A stretch of 64,000 bases of DNA from Chryseobacterium cheonjiense (GTDB lineage: Bacteria > Bacteroidota > Bacteroidia > Flavobacteriales > Weeksellaceae), in the NCBI RefSeq assembly GCF_012927265.1, contig NZ_JABBGF010000001.1:124001-188000 (forward strand). The letters are read 5' to 3'. Below, in pieces: positions 41,091-50,509 of the stretch. The position numbers and the translations under genes were made by a program. Below the pieces are notes generated by a model, which searched no databases, was not told the origin of the DNA, and worked only from the letters and a program-made list of their open reading frames with translations. Each line of letters begins with the position of its first letter. Positions within the stretch are counted from its first letter, which is position 1.

Positions 41091-42848
41091 ATGAAAAGCT
41101 TTTTTAAAAATGTACTGGCAAATATAGTGGCTATTGTCATATTATGTGTCGTGTTTTTCTTCTTTTTCATCATAATGCTGGTCTTCAGCGCTATGGGAAA
41201 TGAAAAGTCTGTAGTTGTAAAAAAGAATTCCGTACTTACAATTAATCTGAAAACCAATATTATTGACAGTCCCACTGAAGAGCAGAGAGGATTGTTTAAT
41301 ATCAGCGAGCAGAATAAAAATGTTTTGATTTATGATGCGATTGAAGCCATTAGCAAAGCTAAAACCGATGATAATATCAGAGGAATCAGTATCGAAGCTG
41401 ATGATCTTAATGCCGGAGTTACCCAGATTGATGACCTTAGAAATGCCATCGCAGATTTTAAGAAAAGCGGAAAATTTGTATATGCGTATGGAAATGCTGT
41501 TTCTCAGGCTTCGTATTACTTAGGATCCGTCGCCGATCAATATTATCTGAATCCGTCCGGAATGATCGAGCTGAAAGGTCTTGCTACGGAAGTAACCTTC
41601 TTTAAAGATTTTGCTGATAAATACGGTATCGGTATTGAAGTAATACGCCACGGAAAATTCAAATCTGCGGTTGAGCCCTTTCTGAGAAACGATATTTCTC
41701 CTGAAAACAAAGAACAGCTCAGTACTCTTCTGAATGATATCTGGAAAAATACATCTTCCAAAATGGCGGCCTCCAGAAAAATTGATACGGCTGCTTTCAG
41801 AACGGTGGTCGATAGCCTGTACGGAATGATTCCTGAATTAGGACTAAAATATAAACTGGCAGATAAACTGATCCAAAAAACCGAATATGATCAGCTGATT
41901 AAATCCAAATTAAGCTTAAAGGATGATGAAAAATTAAATAAGATTTCTTTAGGAAAATATATTGCTTCCTATTCTGATGACGAAAACTCAGGCGATAAAG
42001 TTGCCGTTTTGTATGCTTCAGGGTCAATTTATGGAGGTGACGAATACAATGATATTCACTCTGAAAAATATATTAAGTATATTAGAGATCTTCAGGATAA
42101 CGACAATGTAAAAGCGGTTGTATTCAGAATTAACTCTCCGGGAGGAAGTGCAAATGCGTCCGATGAGATTCTTTTCGAGCTTCAGCAGTTAAAAAAGAAA
42201 AAACCTTTAATCGTTTCTTTCGGAGATTACGCTGCTTCCGGAGGATATTATATTGCAATGGCGGCAGATAAGATCTACTCTGAACCCAATACACTTACAG
42301 GATCAATAGGAGTTTTCGGGGTTATTCCTTATTTCAAGGATATTGCCAATAAAAACGGGATCCGTGCAGATATTGTTTCTACAAATGCCAATTCGCAGTA
42401 TTATTCTTCATTAAATGGGGTTACACCTTACGGAGTAAGCCTTATTACAAGAAGCGTCGAAAGTACATACAAAAGATTCGTACACTTCGTAACACAGAAC
42501 AGAAAACAGACTTTTGAGCAGATCGATAATATCGGCGGAGGAAGAGTGTGGAGCGGAACAAGAGCCAAACAGATAGGTCTTGTAGATGAACTGGGAACTT
42601 TAAATGATGCTGTAAAATTTGCCGCACAAAAAGCGGGATTAAAATCATACGGAGTGGCTTCATATCCGAAAAGCATGACTCCATTCGAGCAGATATTTAA
42701 AGATCTGAATCAGGATGAGATTTCTGAAAGAGTGATAAAAAATAAAATCGGGAAATCAAATTACGAAATCCTTCAGCAGGTTGTTGAAAAGAGAAAACTG
42801 CAGTCTGAAATAAAAATGGAGATGCCTTACCAGATTAAAATTAACTAA
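41091..42848 (+). CDS. sppA: Signal peptide peptidase SppA, 67K type
   Basis: 586 residues from MKSFFKNVLANIV; a TTG six bases upstream is not preferred. One N-terminal membrane segment (IVILCVVFFFFFIIMLVFSA). Two tandem ClpP-like domains: the catalytic lysine sits in the first half (RHGKFKSAVEPF at about 184-195) and the nucleophilic serine in the second (SFGDYAASGGYYIAMAADK, Ser in ASGG at about 381). It cleaves remnant signal peptides in the inner membrane, acting as a tetramer. Followed by a strong terminator. Confidence 0.93.
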   Translation: MKSFFKNVLANIVAIVILCVVFFFFFIIMLVFSAMGNEKSVVVKKNSVLTINLKTNIIDSPTEEQRGLFNISEQNKNVLIYDAIEAISKAKTDDNIRGISIEADDLNAGVTQIDDLRNAIADFKKSGKFVYAYGNAVSQASYYLGSVADQYYLNPSGMIELKGLATEVTFFKDFADKYGIGIEVIRHGKFKSAVEPFLRNDISPENKEQLSTLLNDIWKNTSSKMAASRKIDTAAFRTVVDSLYGMIPELGLKYKLADKLIQKTEYDQLIKSKLSLKDDEKLNKISLGKYIASYSDDENSGDKVAVLYASGSIYGGDEYNDIHSEKYIKYIRDLQDNDNVKAVVFRINSPGGSANASDEILFELQQLKKKKPLIVSFGDYAASGGYYIAMAADKIYSEPNTLTGSIGVFGVIPYFKDIANKNGIRADIVSTNANSQYYSSLNGVTPYGVSLITRSVESTYKRFVHFVTQNRKQTFEQIDNIGGGRVWSGTRAKQIGLVDELGTLNDAVKFAAQKAGLKSYGVASYPKSMTPFEQIFKDLNQDEISERVIKNKIGKSNYEILQQVVEKRKLQSEIKMEMPYQIKIN

Positions 42849-42866
42849 ATTATATTGTACAAAGAA

Positions 42867-42900
42867 ACGGCGGATTTGAATTTCAAATCCGCCGTTTTAA
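42867..42900 (+). terminator. Terminator of sppA
   Basis: ACGGCGGATTTGAA-TTTCAAATCCGCCGT followed by TTTAATTTTT; a 13-bp near-perfect stem. Confidence 0.85.
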
Positions 42901-42919
42901 TTTTTATTGGCTTTAAAAA

Positions 42920-43180
42920 TTAGCTTCTTCGTGTAAGCATTCCGTAGATCCACAGAACAACCAAAGCTCCCCCGATGGCTAAGATCCAGCTTCTGAAATT
43001 CCAGAAAGAATCTACATCTCCCCAATGAAGTACATATACTCCGATTGCTCCTCCGATGAAAGCGCCGATGATCCCCAGAATCATCGTGATAAGCATTCCG
43101 CCTCCCTGTTTTCCGGGCATTATTGCTTTAGCGAGTGCTCCGGCCAGTAGTCCGAAAATAATCCATGTTAAAAATCCCAT
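42920..43180 (-). CDS. GlsB/YeaQ/YmgE-family stress response membrane protein
   Basis: 86 residues with three hydrophobic helices and the family pattern: GFLTWIIFGLLAGALAKAIM at the start, PGKQGGGMLITMILGIIGAF (from about residue 22) and IGGALVVLWIYG near the end. The first segment is typical of the transglycosylase-associated protein family. It is an inner-membrane protein with a general stress role of unclear mechanism. Confidence 0.88.
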   Translation of the reverse strand: MGFLTWIIFGLLAGALAKAIMPGKQGGGMLITMILGIIGAFIGGAIGVYVLHWGDVDSFWNFRSWILAIGGALVVLWIYGMLTRRS

Positions 43181-43248
43181 AGTTGCATTTTTTAATGTTA
43201 ATATTTATAGTTGGTTTATTGCTGTTTTGGGAAAACATGATTTTTACA

Positions 43249-44202
43249 TCATCTCTTCTTGAAAAATGAATCTACAAACTCTGTACCATTAAACAACTGC
43301 AGGTCCTGCATCTTTTCGCCGACACCGATATACTTTACCGGAATCTGGAACTGATCAGAGATCCCGATTACGACACCGCCTTTTGCGGTCCCGTCAAGCT
43401 TTGTTACTGCTAATGCGTTGACTTCAGTGGCAGCCGTAAACTGTTTGGCCTGTTCGAAGGCATTCTGACCGGTAGAACCGTCGAGAACCAGTAAAACCTC
43501 ATGTGGTGCATCCGGAATTACTTTTTGCATCACCCTCTTGATCTTAGAGAGCTCATTCATCAGGTTGATTTTATTATGAAGTCTTCCTGCTGTATCAATA
43601 ATTACGACATCTGCTTGCTGGGCAACCGCACTCTGTACCGTATCAAAGGCTACGGAAGCCGGATCTGATCCCATTTCCTGCTTTACGATAGGAACGCCCA
43701 CTCTCTGGCTCCAGATAACCAGCTGATCTACCGCAGCAGCTCGAAACGTATCTGCCGCTCCTAATACGACTTTTTTACCTTCTGAAGTAAATTGGTGCGC
43801 CAGTTTTCCGATAGTCGTTGTTTTTCCTACGCCGTTTACACCCACTACCATAATAACGTACGGCTTTTTGGAAGTATCTATATTTCCTGTTCCGGCATGA
43901 GGGTTTTCCAGGAGTAAGCCTGAAATTTCTTCACGAAGAATTTTATCCAATTCATTTACGCTTACATATTTGTCTCTTGCAACGCGCTCTTCAATTCTTT
44001 CTATGATTTTGATGGTGGTAGAGGCACCGACATCGGAGGCAATAAGTATTTCCTCAAGGTCATCAAGAACCTCATCGTCTACTTTGCTCTTGCCGACTAC
44101 GGCTTTTGTCATTTTTTCGAAAAAACCCTGGCTGGATTTTTCCAATCCTTTATCTAAGGTTTCTTTCTCTTCTTTTTTAAAAATTTTTTTAAACCAACTC
44201 AT
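43249..44202 (-). CDS. ftsY: Signal recognition particle receptor FtsY
   Basis: 317 residues; short acidic A domain, N domain, then the G domain with GVNGVGKTTTIGKLA (G1), DTFRAAAVDQL, VIIDTAGRLHNK (G3), TKLDGTAKGG (G4) and VGEKMQDLQLFNG near the C-terminus. This is the SRP-GTPase signature. It docks ribosome-SRP complexes at the membrane. It lies just after the rpmB-rpmG-DUF4295 cluster but behind a terminator. Confidence 0.95.
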   Translation of the reverse strand: MSWFKKIFKKEEKETLDKGLEKSSQGFFEKMTKAVVGKSKVDDEVLDDLEEILIASDVGASTTIKIIERIEERVARDKYVSVNELDKILREEISGLLLENPHAGTGNIDTSKKPYVIMVVGVNGVGKTTTIGKLAHQFTSEGKKVVLGAADTFRAAAVDQLVIWSQRVGVPIVKQEMGSDPASVAFDTVQSAVAQQADVVIIDTAGRLHNKINLMNELSKIKRVMQKVIPDAPHEVLLVLDGSTGQNAFEQAKQFTAATEVNALAVTKLDGTAKGGVVIGISDQFQIPVKYIGVGEKMQDLQLFNGTEFVDSFFKKR

Positions 44203-44341
44203 CTTTATGAATTACGGAATTTAATTAATGATGGAAGTTGGGTAATGGAAGCTTGAGGTACCAATCTTAGTTCAATTTAATGATTAAAATTTTTGGCTCC
44301 CAGCTTCTGACTTCCAGCTAGATTAAAGCAAAGATAACAAA

Positions 44342-44369
44342 AAAACTACCCAAAAGCTGAGTAGTTTTT
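44342..44369 (-). terminator. Terminator of the rpmB-rpmG-DUF4295 cluster
   Basis: AAAACTAC-TCAGCTTTTG-GGTAGTTTTTTT on the minus strand. Confidence 0.7.
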
Positions 44370-44391
44370 TATATTGTAAATAAAGTGTAGA

Positions 44392-44544
44392 TTATTTTTT
44401 CAAATAACCGTCTACTTCGTCTGCATTCATTACTTTTTCTTCGAAAACGTAAGCTCCTGACTTGGAAGACTTAACCATTTTCACCACTTTGGTCATTTTT
44501 TTAGACTGACCGCTTTGTAGGGTTGCTACTACTTTCTTTGCCAT
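44392..44544 (-). CDS. DUF4295 family small basic protein
   Basis: 50 residues: MAKKVVATLQSGQSKKMTKV, then VKMVKSSKSGAYVFEEK and VDGYLKK. Very basic at the N-terminus. The gene sits 20 bp after rpmG, as is usual in Bacteroidota, which suggests a ribosome-associated role. It has no ORF of annotatable size in most callers but the conservation in context is good. Confidence 0.85.
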   Translation of the reverse strand: MAKKVVATLQSGQSKKMTKVVKMVKSSKSGAYVFEEKVMNADEVDGYLKK

Positions 44545-44564
44545 GGTAAATTATATTTTAATAA

Positions 44565-44747
44565 TTACTTGATTTCTTTATGAACCGTTACTTTCTTAAG
44601 AACAGGGTTGTATTTTTTCAACTCTAATCTTTCAGTTGTGTTCTTTTTATTCTTTGTAGAAATGTATCTCGACATTCCTGGCATACCACTTTCTTTATGC
44701 TCTGTACATTCAAGGATTACTTGAACTCTGTTTCCTTTTTTTGCCAT
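44565..44747 (-). CDS. rpmG: 50S ribosomal protein L33
   Basis: 60 residues: [17 protein letters not shown], a [13 protein letters not shown] segment with the conserved Y/T-x-T-K-N-K motif and the C-terminal [18 protein letters not shown]. Only one of the usual CxxC cysteines remains (ECTEH), so this is the cysteine-poor form of L33. Between rpmB and the DUF4295 gene. Confidence 0.94.
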   Translation of the reverse strand: MAKKGNRVQVILECTEHKESGMPGMSRYISTKNKKNTTERLELKKYNPVLKKVTVHKEIK

Positions 44748-44754
44748 GATTCAA

Positions 44755-44994
44755 TTACTTTTTAATCAATCCGTTTCTAGTTGCTCTTTCTAGAGCTTCC
44801 TCGATTCCAATCTTGTTAATCACTCTCAATCCATGAGCTGATACTTTCAGTGTTACGTGCTTATCTTGCTCCGGAAGGTAAAACTTCTTCTCCAATAAGT
44901 TAATTTCAAAACGACGCTTCGTTTTGTTATTAGCGTGAGAAACGTTGTTACCAACCATTGCACGCTTTCCTGTTATTTGGCAAATTCTTGACAT
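44755..44994 (-). CDS. rpmB: 50S ribosomal protein L28
   Basis: 79 residues: [20 protein letters not shown] at the start (the CxxTGK motif), [13 protein letters not shown] and [18 protein letters not shown]. First gene of the rpmB-rpmG-DUF4295 set. Confidence 0.95.
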   Translation of the reverse strand: MSRICQITGKRAMVGNNVSHANNKTKRRFEINLLEKKFYLPEQDKHVTLKVSAHGLRVINKIGIEEALERATRNGLIKK

Positions 44995-45130
44995 ATCTCG
45001 ATGTTCTTATTTGTACTATAATATTTGAGAGTGCAAAATAACGAAGAATTTTTTAGATAGACAAATCTTTTAGAAAATTATTTGTAATAACTTACTGATA
45101 TTTACTTCAAACAATTTCCGTTTTGCCTGC

Positions 45131-46774
45131 TTATACTCCCTTATTTTTTTTAGTTTTCGCCTGAAACCGTTTTATTAAGAAATAAAACAACAAAAACCCC
45201 AGCGCAAAAATTGAAAATCTTGAAAGCAGATCACCGGCTCTTGTATAAAAAGTCATTTGATCATACAGATTTATTTTTGCAAATAAGGCTGTTTTGTCTC
45301 CGTAAAAAGTATCTTCAACGATCTCTCCTTTGGCATCAATATGAGCCGAAATTCCGCTGTTCGCAGCTCTTGCAATTTCTCTTCTTGTTTCAATGGCTCT
45401 TAATTTAGCATAAGACAAAAGCTGCTTATGTCCTTCCGAAACGCCCCACCAGGAATCATTGGTCATAATTCCCAAAAAATTTGCTCCTTTTTTTACGTAA
45501 TCGCCGGTAAATTCCCCATAAATGCTTTCATAACAGATAATGGGAGCAATTTTGCCTTTGTTGAAAGGATTGGCAAAAGCCACTCTTTCTTTATCAGTTC
45601 CTAGAGAAGCAACAGTTCCTCCCAGATTAAGCATAGCATCGCCTAAAAGAGGCTTTAGATAGCTCATATAGGGGAAAATTTCAACACCTGGTACTAGCTT
45701 GCCTTTATGGTATACTTCAATATTTTTGTTTGGAATAACCTGAACGGCAGAATTAAAGCTTTCAACCCAAAGTCCGGGATTAAGCTGGTAGGCTTCTTTC
45801 GGAAGATTTTCTCCGGAAGTATAAAATTTATGTGAAGAAATTCCTGTAGCAAATACGGAGCCGGGATGTTTAGACAAAAATGTTTTAAGATTGTTCAGAA
45901 TAACGCTTTTTTCAAAACCTCGCTCAGAAATAGAACCTCTGCCCGGAAGAGCAGTTTCAGGAGCGATATAATAGTCTATTTTTCCTGTTGAATTTTTTTC
46001 TGCCAGATCAAGAAGGTCATTTTCAATAACCAGACTGTCTTGGGAATATTTTTCAGCATACGGATCAAGGTCGGGCTGAAGCATCAGCACGTTGACGCTG
46101 CCGATTGGTTTTTCATTGAAGTTATTGTACTGCATAACCGAAATGATCATCGGAATGATAATCAAAACAGCAACGATTGAGGTGTTTTTGATCAGGTCTT
46201 TTCTTTTTCTTCCAGCCTGCCAGATTCTTACGGTGTAAAAAATCAAAACATTTATTAATAAAATCCAGAAGCTTCCTCCTGTAGCGCCCAATGTGTCATA
46301 CCATTGAATCAGCTTAGGATACTCTGAAAATACATTGCCCAGATTCAGCCATGGCCAGGTAAATTCCCAACCCAAGTGAAATTTCTCAAAACTCATCCAT
46401 ATTGCTACTAAAAAAGCAAGTCCCCAATAGGTTCCCTGTGCATTTTTATACCAATGATAGCATTGAAATACCAAAGAGTAAAGAAGAGAATTAACAAGTA
46501 CAGGAAATAAAACAGCCAATAGCGAGTGGCTTCCATCCGGATTTTTTGCGCCATACAGCCAGCCCGTTGTTACTACATTCCAGATAACAAAACACGCATA
46601 GGACAATCCGAAAACTACCCAGCTTTTTCTTTTATAATCTGAAAATTTGGAGACCCCGTGTTCCATCATCAGAAGAGGAACCAAAGCAAAAAATATAAAA
46701 AACGGAACTCCGTAAGTAGGCCAGGAAATGGATAATAGCATCGCTGAAATGAGCGTAAGTAAAACGTATTTCAT
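45131..46774 (-). CDS. lnt: Apolipoprotein N-acyltransferase
   Basis: 547 residues. Several N-terminal membrane helices (about residues 1-205), a nitrilase-like catalytic domain, and a C-terminal helix. Catalytic triad in place: Glu in APETALPGRG, Lys in YHKGKLVPGVE and Cys in PIICYESIYGE. It adds the third acyl chain to lipoproteins in the inner membrane. This fits the several lipoproteins in the window. Confidence 0.93.
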   Translation of the reverse strand: MKYVLLTLISAMLLSISWPTYGVPFFIFFALVPLLMMEHGVSKFSDYKRKSWVVFGLSYACFVIWNVVTTGWLYGAKNPDGSHSLLAVLFPVLVNSLLYSLVFQCYHWYKNAQGTYWGLAFLVAIWMSFEKFHLGWEFTWPWLNLGNVFSEYPKLIQWYDTLGATGGSFWILLINVLIFYTVRIWQAGRKRKDLIKNTSIVAVLIIIPMIISVMQYNNFNEKPIGSVNVLMLQPDLDPYAEKYSQDSLVIENDLLDLAEKNSTGKIDYYIAPETALPGRGSISERGFEKSVILNNLKTFLSKHPGSVFATGISSHKFYTSGENLPKEAYQLNPGLWVESFNSAVQVIPNKNIEVYHKGKLVPGVEIFPYMSYLKPLLGDAMLNLGGTVASLGTDKERVAFANPFNKGKIAPIICYESIYGEFTGDYVKKGANFLGIMTNDSWWGVSEGHKQLLSYAKLRAIETRREIARAANSGISAHIDAKGEIVEDTFYGDKTALFAKINLYDQMTFYTRAGDLLSRFSIFALGFLLFYFLIKRFQAKTKKNKGV

Positions 46775-46900
46775 TCAATTTATTTAATATACAAATTTAA
46801 TGTTTTTGAAATGAATAACTTTGTATACGATGTTAAAGAAATCTTATAAAACCAGGTCGTAATCTTAACGTGACCTCAACTTCAAATTTAATGGCAGGAT

Positions 46901-47704
46901 TTAGCCATTCAGTTCCTTAGCACGTTTTTCCGCATTCAGAATACCTGTTTTGAGGATTTCCTTTAAATTATTCTCGTTAAAAGTTTTTAATGCAGCTTCT
47001 GTTGTGCCGCCTTTTGAGGCAACATCCTGAATCAGTGCTTCCAGATTTTTATCAGAATTATTAATCAGGTGATAGGCTCCGAGCATGGTTTGGGTTACAA
47101 AAAGTTTTGACAGGTTTTCATCAATTCCCATTTCAGTCCCTGCTTTAATCATGGCATCTATAATGTAATAAAAATATGCCGGTCCGCTTCCGGAAAGTGC
47201 GGTTACCCCATCAAGCAATTCTTCATTTTCCAGATACACCGATCTTCCCGTCGAATTGAGTAATCTTTCAATATTAATTAACTGACTGAATGAAATTCCT
47301 TGAGCAGAGGTATAACCGGTAATTCCCATTCCGAGCAGAGTAGGAGAATTGGGCATGGCTCTTACCACCAGAGGATGATCAAGTAATTGTTGAATTCTTT
47401 CGATTTTAATTCCTGCCATGATCGATAAAACCATCTGGGTTTCCCTAAGTTTAAATTTGATATTTTCGGCAACATGCTTGAAATCCTGAGGCTTTACAGC
47501 AATGATGATTAAATCGGCATTCAATTCTGTGACTTCATCAAAAGTCGAAATCTTAGATTTTGGAAAGTCTTCCGATATTTTTGAGAATTTAGATTGATTT
47601 CTTGTGATTAAATGAAGGTTTTCCGGTTTTATCAGTTCGTATTTCAGGAATGATTTTGAAAAGGAGAGGCCCATGTTTCCGGCCCCGAGAATAGCAATTT
47701 TCAT
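46901..47704 (-). CDS. proC: Pyrroline-5-carboxylate reductase
   Basis: 267 residues. N-terminal NAD(P)-binding motif KIAILGAGNMGLSF, VKPQDFKHVAENI, then ALSGSGPAYFYYIIDAM and the C-terminal signature VASKGGTTEAALKTFNEN. It carries out the last step of proline synthesis. Single gene. Confidence 0.95.
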   Translation of the reverse strand: MKIAILGAGNMGLSFSKSFLKYELIKPENLHLITRNQSKFSKISEDFPKSKISTFDEVTELNADLIIIAVKPQDFKHVAENIKFKLRETQMVLSIMAGIKIERIQQLLDHPLVVRAMPNSPTLLGMGITGYTSAQGISFSQLINIERLLNSTGRSVYLENEELLDGVTALSGSGPAYFYYIIDAMIKAGTEMGIDENLSKLFVTQTMLGAYHLINNSDKNLEALIQDVASKGGTTEAALKTFNENNLKEILKTGILNAEKRAKELNG

Positions 47705-47749
47705 ATTGTGTGTTTGTTTTATGAATTAAAAAATTGTCTAAACTTTTTA

Positions 47750-47883
47750 TTTAACCGCAAAAGAAACAAAGATTTGAATGATATCTTTAAGGCTCACTTT
47801 AAAAATCTTTGATTTTTATTCTTTTAAAGCTTTATTGTTTAACGAACAACTATAAGATAACTTTTGTGTCTTTTGCGGTTAAA
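47750..47883. repeat. Intergenic palindromic repeat
   Basis: TTAACCGCAAAAGAAACAAAG at the left end (given in two parts: TTAACCGCAAAAG, AAACAAAG) is mirrored by CTTTTGTGTCTTTTGCGGTTAA at the right end about 90 bp away, differing at one or two positions. Such units built on TTTGCGGTTAAA are, from memory, common between genes of Chryseobacterium. No gene inside. Confidence 0.6.
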
Positions 47884-47952
47884 TTTAATTAGCTTAGATG
47901 AACTTGTATTTACCTTTGTCAATTAAGATCTTTGACAAGTTTTTATTTTATC

Positions 47953-48975
47953 TTAAATAATATTGACTTCCCTTTCCAGTTCAATCCCGAATTTTTCCTT
48001 CACAGAATTAATGATTTCCGTTGAAAAATCAAAGATTTCCTGTCCGGTTGCCTGTCCTGTAGCATTAATGATGACAAGAGCCTGTAGTTGGTGTGAGGCT
48101 ACATTTCCTATCTGTTTTCCTTTCCATCCGCATTGCTCGATCAGCCATCCTGCAGGAACTTTTACAAAATCTCCGTTTGCATAGCCCGGGATTTGTGGGA
48201 AGCTTTCCTTTAACCGTTCAAATTGCGGTAAAGGAATCGTGGGGTTTTTAAAGAAGCTTCCGGCATTGCCGATTTCTTTTGGATTCGGGAGTTTACTTTG
48301 CCTGATATTGATTACCGCTTGGGAAACATCCTGAATGGTAGGGTTTTCAATTCCTAAGTGTTGCAGTTCAGACTGTATGGCTCCGTATTCTGTTTTAATA
48401 TGATGGTTTTTTCGGGTCAGTTTAAAAGTAACGTCCAGGATTACATATTTTCCTTTTCCTTCCTGCTTAAAAACAGAATCTCTGTACCCAAATCTGCATT
48501 GTTCCAGATTGAAAGTCTCAAGCTGCATTTTTTCAAGGTTAAGAACCGTACAGCTTACGAAAGTATCTTTGATTTCCGTGCCGTAAGCACCGATATTCTG
48601 CATGGGAGAAGTCCCAACATTTCCGGGAATCAGGGAGAGATTTTCCAGTCCGCCGTAATTTTTTTTCAGGCAAAACATCACGAATTCGTGCCAGTTTTCA
48701 CCTGCCTTTGCGGTTACCAATACTTCATTATCGCTGATAAATTCTTCTTGAATTCCTTCTAAGCCTAGCTTAATAGCTAATCCTTCAAAATCTGTTGTCA
48801 GAAGAATATTGCTTCCTCCGCCTAAAAATAATAAGGGTAAAGTACTGGTTTTTGAATAGTTTAGTGCATCGATCAGCTCTTCTTTGGAATGTACTTCCAT
48901 AAAGTATCTTGCTCTAGCGTCAACACCAAACGTATTATGTGACTTGAGTGAAAAATTTTCCTGCATTTCAACCAT
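47953..48975 (-). CDS. murB: UDP-N-acetylenolpyruvoylglucosamine reductase, type I
   Basis: 340 residues (MQENFSLKSHNTFG could also start at 48966). FAD-binding domain with FLGGGSNILL and NVGTSPMQNIGAYGTEI, the catalytic serine in GNAGSFFKNP at about 236-245 and the extra Tyr-loop of type I enzymes (RFGYRDSVFK). The second step of UDP-MurNAc formation in peptidoglycan synthesis. Single gene. Confidence 0.94.
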   Translation of the reverse strand: MVEMQENFSLKSHNTFGVDARARYFMEVHSKEELIDALNYSKTSTLPLLFLGGGSNILLTTDFEGLAIKLGLEGIQEEFISDNEVLVTAKAGENWHEFVMFCLKKNYGGLENLSLIPGNVGTSPMQNIGAYGTEIKDTFVSCTVLNLEKMQLETFNLEQCRFGYRDSVFKQEGKGKYVILDVTFKLTRKNHHIKTEYGAIQSELQHLGIENPTIQDVSQAVINIRQSKLPNPKEIGNAGSFFKNPTIPLPQFERLKESFPQIPGYANGDFVKVPAGWLIEQCGWKGKQIGNVASHQLQALVIINATGQATGQEIFDFSTEIINSVKEKFGIELEREVNII

Positions 48976-49074
48976 TTAACAAATCCATTAATATTGTTAA
49001 AAAAAGATCAGCAATAAAAGCTTGGAAGATTTCAAATCCAGGTTTTTATTGCTGATAACTATATTTTTTTGAGA

Positions 49075-50280
49075 TTAAAGACTGAATTCAAGTTTATATT
49101 GATCAAGTGCATCTTTTAAAATAGCCGCACTTCTTTTCAGATCTTCTTCTTTTAAAACGTATGCAATTCTTACCTGCTTTTTACCGAGTTCAGGATTGCT
49201 GTAAAATCCTCCGGCAGGCGCTACCATAATCGTTTCATTCTGGTTCGAATATTTTTCAAGCAGCCATTGTGCAAATTTTTCGGTATCGTCTACAGGAAGC
49301 TCTGCAACACAATAGAAAGCACCTTTCGGTTTCGGGCAGATTACTCCGGGGATCGCATTTAAAGCATCAACCAGTACATTTCTTCTGTGGGTATATTCTT
49401 CTTTTACCGCTCTTATATACGCTCCGTCATTCTGGTGTGCTGCTGTTGCTGCAATTTGTCCTAGTAAAACCGGGCTTAGCCTTGCCTGTGCAAAAAGCAT
49501 TGCGGCATCGTGGATTTTTTTAGAACGGGTGATCATACATCCGATTCTTACACCACACATAGAGTAACGTTTTGATTCGGAATCGATAATGATGCAGTTT
49601 TCTGCCAGCTCAGGAAAAGCGAGCATAGAAACCTGCTGCTTTCCATCATATACATATTCTCTGTACACCTCATCTGAAATAACAACAATATCATATTTAA
49701 GGGCAATTTCCGCGAGTTTTTGAAGCTCTTCACGGGTGTAAAGATATCCTGTCGGATTTCCAGGATTGCAGATAACGATCGCTCTTGTTTTTGCTGTAAT
49801 TTTTTTCTCAAATTCTTCAATCGGAGGAAGAGCAAATCCGGTGTCTATGGTAGAAGGAACGGCAACAACATTTACATTGAACGTGCTTGTGAAACCATTG
49901 TAATTGGCATAATAAGGCTCCGGGATAATTACCTCGTCACCATCGTCACATAATGTTGAGATGGCAAAATTTAAAGCTTCCGAACCTCCGTTGGTTACAA
50001 TGAAATTATCTGTCGTAAGATCATTAAATCCTAACGAATGATAATAGTCTGTTAAAGCTTTTCTGTATTCTAAATTACCTTCTGAAAGAGCGTATTCCAA
50101 AACTTTGAGATCGATATTCTTCAAAGCATTCAGTGCTGTTTCCGGAGTTTCGATATCGGGCTGTCCGATGTTCAGGTGATAGACTTTTATTCCTTTCTGC
50201 TTTGCTTTAAGGGCAAAAGGAACCAGTTTTCTTACCGGCGAAGGCGGCATGTGCAGTGCTCTGTTTGAAATATTCGGCAT
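49075..50280 (-). CDS. PLP-dependent aminotransferase (aspartate aminotransferase family)
   Basis: 401 residues of fold type I. HLNIGQPDIETP near residue 36, VICNPGNPTGYLY with the conserved Asn, VISDEVYREYVYDG (Asp and Tyr around PLP), and the Schiff-base lysine in SESKRYSMCGVRIG, followed by the substrate-carboxylate-binding arginine region. It may act on aspartate, aromatic or alanine/valine substrates; the family is too broad to decide. Confidence 0.9.
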   Translation of the reverse strand: MPNISNRALHMPPSPVRKLVPFALKAKQKGIKVYHLNIGQPDIETPETALNALKNIDLKVLEYALSEGNLEYRKALTDYYHSLGFNDLTTDNFIVTNGGSEALNFAISTLCDDGDEVIIPEPYYANYNGFTSTFNVNVVAVPSTIDTGFALPPIEEFEKKITAKTRAIVICNPGNPTGYLYTREELQKLAEIALKYDIVVISDEVYREYVYDGKQQVSMLAFPELAENCIIIDSESKRYSMCGVRIGCMITRSKKIHDAAMLFAQARLSPVLLGQIAATAAHQNDGAYIRAVKEEYTHRRNVLVDALNAIPGVICPKPKGAFYCVAELPVDDTEKFAQWLLEKYSNQNETIMVAPAGGFYSNPELGKKQVRIAYVLKEEDLKRSAAILKDALDQYKLEFSL

Positions 50281-50462
50281 TATTGAAAAATTTGTATGGC
50301 AAAAATAAGATTTAATTTCGCAATATTACAATAAAGCTTATAAAGAAAGAGTTTTATATGTTTTTACGTTAACGGTTTCTTTGAATAAATAATTCTACCT
50401 TTAATAATGTTTCTTATGATCGCCTGAAATTAATAGTAATTATAGATAGTATATGCAAAAAA

Positions 50463-50488
50463 ATAGCGCTCTTCTAAGAACGCTATAT
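50463..50488 (-). terminator. Terminator of the type IX secreted protein gene
   Basis: ATAGCGTTCTTAGAAGAGCGCTAT (mirror arms TAGCG(T)TCTT and AAGAGCGCTA) followed by TTTTTTT on the minus strand. Confidence 0.7.
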
Positions 50489-50509
50489 TTTATAAAGATT
50501 TAATAGCAA

